A DNA stretch of 64,000 nt from UBA5069 sp964560495 (GTDB lineage Bacteria; Chloroflexota; Anaerolineae; Caldilineales; Caldilineaceae): NCBI GenBank assembly GCA_964560495.1, contig CAZLMM010000006.1:1-64000 (forward strand), read 5' to 3'. Below the pieces are notes generated by a model. That model did not search any database, had not been told where the DNA came from, and saw only the letters and a list, made by a program, of their open reading frames with translations. A program made the translations under genes and the position numbers. This document shows, in pieces, positions 1-8,100 of this stretch (position 1 is the stretch's first letter; every line of letters begins with the position of its first letter).

Positions 1-1
1 G

Positions 2-3000
2 GTGAAGCAAGCCGAGACTTTCGCCGCCATCCGCGAGGCCTTCGATATCCCCTTCCAAGAGGGCATCAAGCTGCGCGACTATCCCACGCTCGAAAGCGTG
101 ATCGGCTTCGTCTACAACATGCGACCAGAACTGAAGGCAGCAAGCGCGCCGGCGGCGGCAAGCGCGCCAGTCGTGAGCGCGCCGCTGGTTGCGCCCACGC
201 CATCGGCTGATGGCGTAGCGGACAAGGTGTTGGCCGTCGTGGCGGAAAAGACCGGCTATCCACAAGACATGCTTGATGTAGAGCTTGACCTGGAAGCCGA
301 CCTGGGCATCGACACGGTGAAGCAGGCCGAAACCTTCGCGGCCATCCGCGAAGCATTCGACATCCCCTTTCAGGAGAACGTCAAACTGCGAGATTACCCC
401 ACCCTGGCCAGCGTCATCGAATTCGTCTACACCATGAAGCCAGAGTTGCGGGCTGCAAGCGTGCAAATGACGGCTGCGCCGCCGGTAAGCCCGCCGACGA
501 CCCTTGCGCCGACATTCGTTGCCGCGACAATCAGCGCGCCAGTCGTGAGCACGCCATCAGCGCCTGTCGCGCCGTCCAACGCCGTGGCGGACAAGGTGCT
601 CTCGGTGGTGGCCGACAAGACCGGCTATCCCACCGACATGCTCGACTTGGACTCGGACCTGGAGGCCGACCTGGGCATCGACACGGTGAAGCAGGCCGAA
701 ACCTTCGCCGCCATTCGTCAGGCTTTCGACATCCCCTTCCAGGAGAACCTAAAGCTGCGCGACTACCCCACCCTGGCCAGCGTCATCGAGTTCGTCTACA
801 CCATGCGCCCCGACCTGCGGGCGACGGGTGCGCCACCGGCAAGCGCGCCAGTCGTGAGTGCGCCGTCAGCGCCTGTCGCGCCGTCCAACGCCGTGGCGGA
901 CAAGGTGCTCTCGGTGGTGGCCGACAAGACCGGCTATCCCACCGACATGCTCGACTTGGACTCGGACCTGGAGGCCGACCTGGGCATCGACACGGTGAAG
1001 CAGGCCGAAACCTTCGCCGCCATTCGTCAGGCTTTCGACATCCCCTTCCAGGAGAACCTAAAGCTGCGCGACTACCCCACCCTGGCCAGCGTCATCGAGT
1101 TCGTCTACACCATGCGCCCCGACCTGCGCATCGGAGCACGGAGCGACTCCCCCCCACCAGCAAGTGCACCAGCGCCAGGCGCGCCCATTCAAGCGGCGCC
1201 AGTGCGACCGGCAGTCAAGACAATCGGCTCGCTGGAAGACGCAGACAAGATGCCCCGCCGCGTCCCTGTTCCGGCGCTGCGCCCCAGCCTCGATTGGTGC
1301 AAACCCACAGGGGTGACCCTGGACGAGAAGAGCCGCGTTGTGGTGATGCTCGACCAGGGTGGCGTGGGTAAGAAACTGGTGGAGAAGCTGCAAAAGCGCG
1401 GGGTGACGACGCTGGTTGTCGAACCCGGTATTGCGACCGATGCCCTGGAAGCCCAGCTCAAGGGGTGGCAGAACGAGGCGCCCATTCAGGGTGTCTACTG
1501 GCTGCCGGCGCTGGATGTGGAGCAGACCATCGAAGAAATGACATTGGACGAGTGGCGCGAGCTCAATCGCCTGCGCGTCAAGAACCTCTACACGGCCATG
1601 CGTGCGTTCTATGACTCCGTGACCGGACCGAACACCTTCCTGGTCTCGGCAACGCGGCTCGGTGGTCTCCACGGTTATGGCCCGACTGGCGCAACAGCGC
1701 CCTTGGGCGGCGCGGTGGTGGGCTTCACCAAGGCCTACAACATGGAACAGATCATGCGTGAGGGCGGCAAAGGATTGACGGTCAAAGCCGTTGACTTCGA
1801 GCCTTCGCGCAAGACCGTCGAGCCAGCCGACCAGCTCATCGGCGAGACGCTCTTCGACCCGGGTGTGGTCGAGGTGGGCTACTTCGAGGGCCAACGCTAC
1901 ACGGTCACGCTGGAAGAAGCGCCGGCCAAGGATGGCAACCCAGGCATGACGCTGGACAAGGAGACCATCTTTGTGATCACCGGCGCGGCCGGCGGCATCA
2001 CCAGCGCCATCACAGCCGACCTGGCCGTGCATAGCAGCGGCGTCTTCTACCTGCTCGATTTGGTGCAGGCGCCGGCGCGTGATGACAAGCATGTCGCCCT
2101 CTTCCGCCAGGGGCGCGAGACGCTGAAGAACGCGCTCATCGCTGAGGCCAGAGATGCGGGTGAGAAGCCGACGCCCAAGCAAATCGACGATAAGATCATG
2201 GGCATCGAACGCAGCGAAGCGGCCTTGCGCGCCATCGAAGCCGTGGAAGCGGCGGGCGGCACAGCCTACTACTACAGCCTGGACCTGCGCGACGGCGAGA
2301 AGGTGACCGCGGTCGTCGACGACATCCGCCAGCGCCACGGCAAGATCGACGTGCTGCTCCATGCTGGCGGTCTGCTCATCGACCGCACGCTGCCCAACAA
2401 AGAGCCGCACCAGTTCGCCCTGGTCTTCGACATCAAGGCAGATGGCTTCTTCAGCCTGCTCAAAGCGGCCAAAGGCATGCCCATCGGCGCCACGGTGAGC
2501 TTCAGCTCGGTGGCCGGGCGCTTTGGCAATAACGGTCAGAGCGACTACTCCTCGGCCAACGACCTGCTCTGCAAGATCTCCAGCAGCATGAGACAGTGGC
2601 GACCCGCCACCCGCGGCATCGCCATCGACTGGACGGCCTGGGGGCAGATCGGCATGGCGGCGCGCGGCTCCGTCCCGCAGATCATGGAAGCCCTGGGCGT
2701 GGATATGCTTCCGCCGGAAGCGGGCGTGCCCACCATCCGCCGTGAATTGACCTACGGCGCCACCCGCGGCGAGCTGGTGGTGGCCGGTCGCCTGGGCGCC
2801 TGGCTGGAGGAACGCGACGCCACTGGCGGCCTGGATGTGGAGAAAGCCAATGCCCAACTGGCCGCACGCAAGAACCCGCTGCTCATGGTGGGTCGCGTCA
2901 AGGCATTCAAGCTCTATGGCGGCATCGAAGTTGAAACGACGCTGGACCCGCTGACGCAGCCCTTCCTCTTCGACCATGCGCCGGACGCAGGCACGCCCTG

Positions 3001-3739
3001 GCTGCCGGGCGTCATGGCGACAGAAGCGCTGGCCGAGCTGGCGAGCGTGACCGCGCCAGGATATCGGGTTGCTGCGGTCGAGAACGAGCAGATGATGGGC
3101 GCGTTCAAGTTCTTCCGTATGGAACCGCGCACGCTCTATCTGAACGCTGTGGTCAAACCGGCAGCGAACGGCGACCTGCTGGCAAGGGCGACCCTGCGTT
3201 CGGTGACCAAGCCGGTCAAGGAAGGCTTGCCCGTGCAGGTGAAGGAGCACTTCATCGCCACGGTGCGGCTGACCACGGCGCCGGCCGAACAGCCGACCAT
3301 GGCCTTCACGCCGCCGTCCGCCGACAGCTTGCCGATCACCGCGGAGCAAATCTACAAGAGCTTCTTCCATGGGCCAGCCTACCAGGTCATCGAGCGGGCG
3401 GGGGCGAGCGGCAATGAATGCCTGGCGTTGATGGCGCACGACCTGCCAGCCAACACGGCCCCGGCCAACGCTGAATCGATCATGGCCCCGCGGCTGATCG
3501 AACTCTGCTTCCAGAGCGCGGCGCTGTGGACGGAGCAGGTCAAAGGCGCCATGGGCTTGCCCCTCGGCTTCGACAAAGTGACGGCCTATCGCCAGCCGGA
3601 GGAGGCAGAAGGCCGCCGGCTTTACTGCGTCTGCGCCACGGCCAACGACGGCGAGAGCTTCGACGCCACTGTGGTGGACGAGGCAGGGAATGTATACGTG
3701 AAGCTGGACGGCTATCTGACGGTGGCGCGGCCGGCGTAG
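2..3739 (+). CDS. PfaA-like iterative polyketide/fatty-acid synthase, C-terminal part (carriers-KR-DH), 5' partial
   Basis: The frame is already open at the window edge, so the ketosynthase and acyltransferase expected in this family would lie upstream. The 1,245 visible residues hold the tail of one carrier domain, three full carrier domains (about residues 75-150, 195-275, 298-378) with Ala/Pro-rich linkers, and a ketoreductase pair. Its structural half is about 425-600; its catalytic Rossmann half is about 655-925, with TGAAGGI, the Ser of FSSVAGRFGN and the Tyr of SDYSSAND. A double hot-dog dehydratase-like region follows (about 965-1240; DHAPDAGTPWLPGV and FFHGPAYQV). The enzyme would reduce, and perhaps dehydrate, carrier-bound acyl chains in the cytoplasm. 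Oddly, every carrier reads LGIDTVKQ, with Thr where the phosphopantetheine Ser normally sits. A Sfp-type transferase and an acyl-CoA carboxylase follow on the same strand beyond an inserted toxin block. A PUFA-like or other secondary lipid product is inference. Confidence 0.85.
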   Translation: MKQAETFAAIREAFDIPFQEGIKLRDYPTLESVIGFVYNMRPELKAASAPAAASAPVVSAPLVAPTPSADGVADKVLAVVAEKTGYPQDMLDVELDLEADLGIDTVKQAETFAAIREAFDIPFQENVKLRDYPTLASVIEFVYTMKPELRAASVQMTAAPPVSPPTTLAPTFVAATISAPVVSTPSAPVAPSNAVADKVLSVVADKTGYPTDMLDLDSDLEADLGIDTVKQAETFAAIRQAFDIPFQENLKLRDYPTLASVIEFVYTMRPDLRATGAPPASAPVVSAPSAPVAPSNAVADKVLSVVADKTGYPTDMLDLDSDLEADLGIDTVKQAETFAAIRQAFDIPFQENLKLRDYPTLASVIEFVYTMRPDLRIGARSDSPPPASAPAPGAPIQAAPVRPAVKTIGSLEDADKMPRRVPVPALRPSLDWCKPTGVTLDEKSRVVVMLDQGGVGKKLVEKLQKRGVTTLVVEPGIATDALEAQLKGWQNEAPIQGVYWLPALDVEQTIEEMTLDEWRELNRLRVKNLYTAMRAFYDSVTGPNTFLVSATRLGGLHGYGPTGATAPLGGAVVGFTKAYNMEQIMREGGKGLTVKAVDFEPSRKTVEPADQLIGETLFDPGVVEVGYFEGQRYTVTLEEAPAKDGNPGMTLDKETIFVITGAAGGITSAITADLAVHSSGVFYLLDLVQAPARDDKHVALFRQGRETLKNALIAEARDAGEKPTPKQIDDKIMGIERSEAALRAIEAVEAAGGTAYYYSLDLRDGEKVTAVVDDIRQRHGKIDVLLHAGGLLIDRTLPNKEPHQFALVFDIKADGFFSLLKAAKGMPIGATVSFSSVAGRFGNNGQSDYSSANDLLCKISSSMRQWRPATRGIAIDWTAWGQIGMAARGSVPQIMEALGVDMLPPEAGVPTIRRELTYGATRGELVVAGRLGAWLEERDATGGLDVEKANAQLAARKNPLLMVGRVKAFKLYGGIEVETTLDPLTQPFLFDHAPDAGTPWLPGVMATEALAELASVTAPGYRVAAVENEQMMGAFKFFRMEPRTLYLNAVVKPAANGDLLARATLRSVTKPVKEGLPVQVKEHFIATVRLTTAPAEQPTMAFTPPSADSLPITAEQIYKSFFHGPAYQVIERAGASGNECLALMAHDLPANTAPANAESIMAPRLIELCFQSAALWTEQVKGAMGLPLGFDKVTAYRQPEEAEGRRLYCVCATANDGESFDATVVDEAGNVYVKLDGYLTVARPA
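533..1133 (+). repeat. Tandem 309-bp carrier-domain repeat inside the synthase
   Basis: Two consecutive units (from 533 and from 842) are nearly identical at nucleotide level over linker and carrier domain. I see only three mismatches, all in the linker. The carrier at about 220-440 and the partial one at the window start are more diverged copies. This points to very recent unit duplication or gene conversion. Confidence 0.9.
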
Positions 3740-3753
3740 ATGTGACGGAATGG

Positions 3754-3792
3754 CGAGTCATGCGTCACGAGCCACTTGTGACGCATGACTCG
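3754..3792. terminator. 15-bp perfect stem-loop after the synthase
   Basis: CGAGTCATGCGTCAC (3754-3768) pairs perfectly with 3778-3792 across a 9-nt loop. It lies just after the synthase stop and just before the vapB promoter. No clear T-run follows, so it is either an intrinsic terminator of weak form or a dispersed palindrome. The 13-mer ACGCATGACTCGT of its right arm recurs at 35473-35485. Confidence 0.5.
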
Positions 3793-3795
3793 TCG

Positions 3796-3824
3796 TTGAC
3801 ACAAAAGCATCAGTATGCTTTAAT
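3796..3824 (+). promoter_or_regulatory. vapBC promoter with operator palindrome in the spacer
   Basis: TTGACA (3796-3801), a 17-bp spacer and TTTAAT (3819-3824) form a strong housekeeping-type promoter. The spacer holds a perfect inverted repeat, AAAGCAT (3804-3810) and ATGCTTT (3815-3821), suited to autorepression by the ribbon-helix-helix antitoxin. The vapB ATG begins exactly 7 nt after the -10 box, so the transcript is predicted to be leaderless. Confidence 0.75.
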
Positions 3825-3830
3825 GTTTTT

Positions 3831-4097
3831 ATGCGAACCACGATTGATTTACCCGATCCGTTACTACGCCAGGTCAAAGCACGCGCCGCACTGGAAGGAT
3901 TGACGCTCAAAGAGTTGATCACCAATTATGTGGTGCATGGATTGCGGCAAGACCTGGAGCTGCGCAGCGCGCAGACGAGAACGCGCAGCGCGCCGCCAAT
4001 GATCGCAAAAGCGGCAATTGGTAAGCCGATCCTTGCCTTAAGCGCCAGCGAATTAGCTGATCTCGAAATCCAGGAAGATCTTGAAAAATATGAGTGA
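3831..4097 (+). CDS. vapB: VapB-like ribbon-helix-helix antitoxin
   Basis: An 88-residue protein. The N-terminal MRTTIDLPDPLLRQVKARAA followed by LTLKELITNYV is the classic beta-strand/helix/helix DNA-binding fold of VapB-type antitoxins. The C-terminal half (after about residue 50, ALSASELADLEIQEDLEKYE) is the acidic toxin-binding tail. It would bind the palindrome in its own promoter and neutralise the PIN toxin whose gene overlaps its 3' end by 8 nt. No ribosome-binding site precedes the ATG; the promoter position suggests leaderless translation. It lies between the synthase and the Rhs block, so the pair came in with, or was trapped by, the insertion that split the lipid locus. Confidence 0.85.
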   Translation: MRTTIDLPDPLLRQVKARAALEGLTLKELITNYVVHGLRQDLELRSAQTRTRSAPPMIAKAAIGKPILALSASELADLEIQEDLEKYE

Positions 4098-4512
4098 TCT
4101 ACTGGACACGAACGTGTGGGTTCCTTTGGTGGCGGCAGATCATGTGCATCATGAACGTGCGTTGCGTTACTGGCAGGAAGAATCCGCCAGCAGCGTTGCG
4201 TTTTGCCGCATCACCGCGCTGGCATTTCTTCGTCACGTGACGAATGCCCACATCATGCAGCACGGGGTGCTGACGAGCAGCGAAGCGTGGGCGCTGCTGC
4301 AGGAATGGTTGCAGCTGCCGGAGGTCAGCTTTCTGGGCGAACCGGTGGGTCTGGATGAACAACTCGGCCAATTCAGCCGCGAGTTGAGCATTCGCCCAAA
4401 GCTGTGGACGGATGCGTATCTGGCGGCCTTTGCGATGGCGGGCAATCATCGCATCGTCACGTTTGATGGAGATTTCCGAAAGTTCTCTGGGCTGGATTTA
4501 CTGTGTCTCTAG
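4090..4512 (+). CDS. vapC: VapC-like PIN-domain ribonuclease toxin
   Basis: A 140-residue PIN domain. Conserved acidic residues are visible in LLDTNVWVPLV (first Asp), WTDAYLAAFA (central Asp) and TFDGDF (C-terminal Asp). These are the metal ligands of VapC-type RNases that cleave specific RNAs such as tRNAs. The ATG at 4090 is chosen because it overlaps the vapB stop in the coupling arrangement typical of such pairs; a TTG at 4081 in the same frame would add three residues. The length fits the family. The RNA target cannot be told from sequence. Confidence 0.88.
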   Translation: MSDLLDTNVWVPLVAADHVHHERALRYWQEESASSVAFCRITALAFLRHVTNAHIMQHGVLTSSEAWALLQEWLQLPEVSFLGEPVGLDEQLGQFSRELSIRPKLWTDAYLAAFAMAGNHRIVTFDGDFRKFSGLDLLCL

Positions 4513-4551
4513 CCAGGTGTGGTCAGATAGAAAGAAAATCAGTTGTCACCA

Positions 4552-4869
4552 ATGGTGTTCGCCCTACATTTTGCTGTCGAGCCGGCTGAGCCAGAGCAGA
4601 CGCTGCGAGGTAAGGCACATGCATACAAGGTCGACTTCAAGCCACGAACCCAGAAAGACCTGCACCGCTTATCGAAGACTGAAAGTACACGAGTGCTTGA
4701 TGCACTGCTGAAACTCCAGGATAATCTAGCCGGTGATATCAAACGGCAGACAAACTTCGCTCCAGAATACCGGCTACGCGTGGGCAGCTATCGGGTTCTA
4801 TTCGAGATCGAAGATGGAGATCGAATCGTCATCTATGCTGTTCGACATCGGCGTGACTCATATCGTTAG
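4552..4869 (+). CDS. RelE/ParE-superfamily toxin
   Basis: About 105 residues. The core from YKVDFKPRTQKDLHRLSK through LKLQDNLAGDIKRQTNFAPEYRLRVGSYRVLFEIEDGDRIVIYAVRHRRDSY is the standard RelE fold: N-terminal helices, then the R-x-x-x-G-x-Y-R-x-x-F strand and the final I-x-x-V-x-H-R-R motif. RelE relatives are ribosome-dependent mRNases. The N-terminal 20 or so residues are not typical of the family. The ATG at 4552 is the best start, but a TTG at 4543 is also in frame. The likely antitoxin lies downstream rather than upstream, so this is a toxin-first pair. Confidence 0.8.
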   Translation: MVFALHFAVEPAEPEQTLRGKAHAYKVDFKPRTQKDLHRLSKTESTRVLDALLKLQDNLAGDIKRQTNFAPEYRLRVGSYRVLFEIEDGDRIVIYAVRHRRDSYR

Positions 4870-4883
4870 TAAGGAGTCAAAGC

Positions 4884-5096
4884 ATGATTAACTTTCACCC
4901 CAATATTCTAGAATTCGAAGGGCGCAAGGCGTTCGTAGTCTTGTCCTATGCGGAGTATCTCGAAATTGAGGAACAACTCCAAGAACTAGAAGACATCAAA
5001 ACGCTGCGCCAGGCAAAGGCGCTGGAAGCCGATGCACCAACTATTTCGCTAGCAGAACTGCGGGCAAGCTACGAGTTGGAAGATTCAGACATATAG
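4884..5096 (+). CDS. Small Phd/YefM-like antitoxin candidate
   Basis: A 70-residue protein beginning MINFHPNILEFEGRKAFVVLSYAEYLEIEEQL, followed by a charged helix and an acidic tail (ISLAELRASYELEDSDI). The K-A-F-V-V-L-x-Y-x-E-Y-x-x-L motif is the short core of Phd-type antitoxins. A clear AAGGAG (4871-4876) sits 7 nt before the ATG, and the gene starts 14 nt after the RelE-like stop, so the two are co-transcribed. The protein would bind and neutralise the RelE-like toxin. The assignment rests on the core motif and the context. Confidence 0.72.
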   Translation: MINFHPNILEFEGRKAFVVLSYAEYLEIEEQLQELEDIKTLRQAKALEADAPTISLAELRASYELEDSDI

Positions 5097-5134
5097 TGTT
5101 CTTCGTATTTCTGTTCCCGAACAGGATCGTCCCC

Positions 5135-8100
5135 ATGAATTCTCATTTCTGCCAACGCCGCACGCTGAGCGCAGTTGTGCTGCTGGCGGTGCTGCTGCAA
5201 CTCGTGAGTGGGGCCATGCCGGCGTCGCTGTTGGCTGCCCCAAGGACGGGCACGATCGCATCCACCGCGTCCGCACGTTTGGCCGATCCGTCCCGCCTCG
5301 CCCCACCGCCTGATGTCTACGGTCATTCCACCCTGACGATGAGAGAGACCGTGGTTGTGCAGAGCGAGCCAGGGGTTGCGCCTGGCGATGGCGTGGTGCA
5401 GGTGTGGGTGACGCCAGCAGCCCCGGCGCTGGCGGCGCTCGCCAGCGCCGGGGCCGTGACGCTGTTGCCGGCGGAGCAAGCCCGCAGCCTCTCGCTGGTG
5501 GGAATGGCTTTTCGCCTGCCCGCGGAGGTGCAAGCGTCAGCAAGTGGAGCGCCTGACCTACACATCGCCATCGACTACGCCGGCGTTGCCGACGCCTATG
5601 GCGGCAGCTTCGCCGAACGGCTGACGCTTTACCGGGTGACGCCGTGCGCCGTGGAGAACGCAGAACCCTGCCAGAATTGGCAGGCGCTTGCCGGCGTGAA
5701 CGACCCGCAAGCGCAGCGGCTGACCGTGGACTTGAGCGCCAGCGTCGAGGCAGCGGGTTGGTCGCCGCAGCCGGTGGCGCCGGAGGACGGCATGGCGGCG
5801 CCACTGGTGGACTCGACGCTGACCCAGCGCAGCTACCTGCCGCTGATTGCCAGCGGCGATGAGCCGCCAACGGTCGAGGAGGAACTCTACGTGTTGGCCG
5901 CGGCGGCCAGCAGCCAGCAGGGCAGCTACAAGGCCACGCCGCTGACCAACGTCAGCGACTATCAGGTGAGCCTGGCGACCGGCGCATTCCAGACCGGCTA
6001 TCCCATCGCCCTGCCGCCAGCCGCCGGTGGATTGGCGCCGGGCGTGGCGCTGAGCTATGACAGCGGCGGCGTGGATGGCATGACCACCAACAAGAACAAC
6101 CAGCCCGGCTGGGTCGGCCTGGGCTGGAGCCTGGAGAGCGGATACATCACCCGCCACCTGAAGACATGCGGCGTCAGCCAGGCGCCGGGCGACCTCTGTC
6201 TGGTGGGCGGCGTCGCCTCGACCGGCGACGCCTACTCGATTGTGCTGAACGGCGTGGCCTCGCGGCTGGTGCAGGTGAGCGGCAATCTCTATCGCCTGCA
6301 AAACGATCCGCAGTGGAGGGTGGAAAAGTTCAGCGACGGCGCAAGCGGGCATCCCGACGCCCAGGAGGAATACTGGCTCGTCACCACGCCGGACGGGACG
6401 AAATATCGCTTTGGCGGCGAGTTCACGCCGGTCAGCGAGGGCGGTTTCGACCAGAATTCGGTCTTCTATGCGACGGTCTACAACACCAATGCGGCGGTCT
6501 GCGGCAGTTTCTCCTACGACCTGTGCAACAAGGCCTGGCGCTGGAATCTGGATCGCATCGAAGACGCCAACGGCAACGTTGTCAGCTACTTCTATGAAGT
6601 GGAGAGCAACTTCTACGCTGCGCGCAACGACACGCGCACGCTCTTCCGCAAAGAGTATGTGCGGGCCGGCAACCTGAGCCGGATCGAATATGGCCGGCGG
6701 GTGGGGATGAACAGCACGCCGCCGACGCAGGTGATCTTCAGCACAGAGGAACGCTGCGAGGGCGCGTGCGTGTGGCCGACGAACTATCCCGACACGCCGG
6801 GCGACCTGACGTGCGGGGCGACGGGCAGTTGCAGCCAGAATGCGCCGACCTTCTGGAGTCGCAAACGGCTGGCGACGGTCACGACGCAGGTGTTCGACCA
6901 GAACACGAGCGCCTGGCGCAACGTGAGCCGCAGCGACCTGGCCTACAACTTCCCGGCGCCGCCCAACGACGGCCAGGGCGACGCCAGCGAGAAGAAGCTG
7001 TGGCTGAGCAGCATCACCCAACGGCCGGGCGACGGCAGCGGCGGGTTGCCGGCCACGAGCTTTGGCTACACCATGCTGGCCAACCGCTGGGATCACAATG
7101 CAGCCGGCGTGTCGGCGCTGACCATGCCGCGGCTGAGCCAACTGACAACCCAGTTGGGCGGGGTGGTGAGCGTGAGCTACGGCCAGTCGCACCCCTGTCC
7201 GGGCGGCGGCAGTTACATCCGCTACCCCCACGACTGCTTCCCAGCCTGGTTCACCAACGGCAGTTCCAGCGGCTGGACGCTGTGGAACAAGTGGAAGGTG
7301 ACGCAGCAGAGCAGCAGCGACAGCTTCTCGGGCAACGAAACGCAGACGCTGAGCTTCAGCTACAGCGCGCCGACCTGGCACTACAGCGACGACCCGGCGC
7401 TGCCCGACATCAACAGTTGCACGCTCTGCCCCACACGCCACTGGAACGACTTTCGCGGCAGCGAGATCGTCACCGTGACCGACCCTTCGGCAGGCTCAGG
7501 GCAGGCTGGCGCCAAGACAGAGCATCGCTTCCACCGGGGCATGAACGGCGACCGGCTGGGCACAGCCGGCGGCAGCTTCAGCGCCAGCATCACGCTGAGC
7601 GACGGCGGCACGCGCCCGGACGAGAACTGGCTGGCCGGGCAGGAGGTGGAAAGCCGCCGGCTGACAGCGACGGGGGGCGCCAAGAGCCGCAGCGTGAATT
7701 GGTTCACCTGGACGCTGACGGCCGGCAGCGGTGCGAGCGGCGCCCACTGGCTGGGGACGCAGAAGAACGAGAGCACGCTCTACGCGACGGCGAACAAGAC
7801 CAGCCGCAGCGAGTTCGTCTACGACAGTTACGGCAACGTGACGCGCCAGATTCTGCACGGCGACACCGCCACAACCGCCGACGACCGCAACATCGAGCGC
7901 AGCTATCTGACCAACACCACGGTCTGGATCGTCGACCGCCCGCAGTGGGAGAAGCTGTGGGCCGGCGTGGGCAGCGGGTTGGCCGGCGCCGAGCAAGCCT
8001 ACGGCCAGTTCGCCTATGACAGCCTGGGCTTTGGCGTTGCGCCGGTGAAGGGTAACCTGACCAACCTGCGCAGCTACTGGCAGGTGGCTCCCAGCAGCCA

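Noticed and set aside
1058..3439. 793-codon minus-strand frame opposite the synthase
   Set aside because: Antisense shadow of a well-supported gene; composition dominated by Arg, His and Gly and no start signal.
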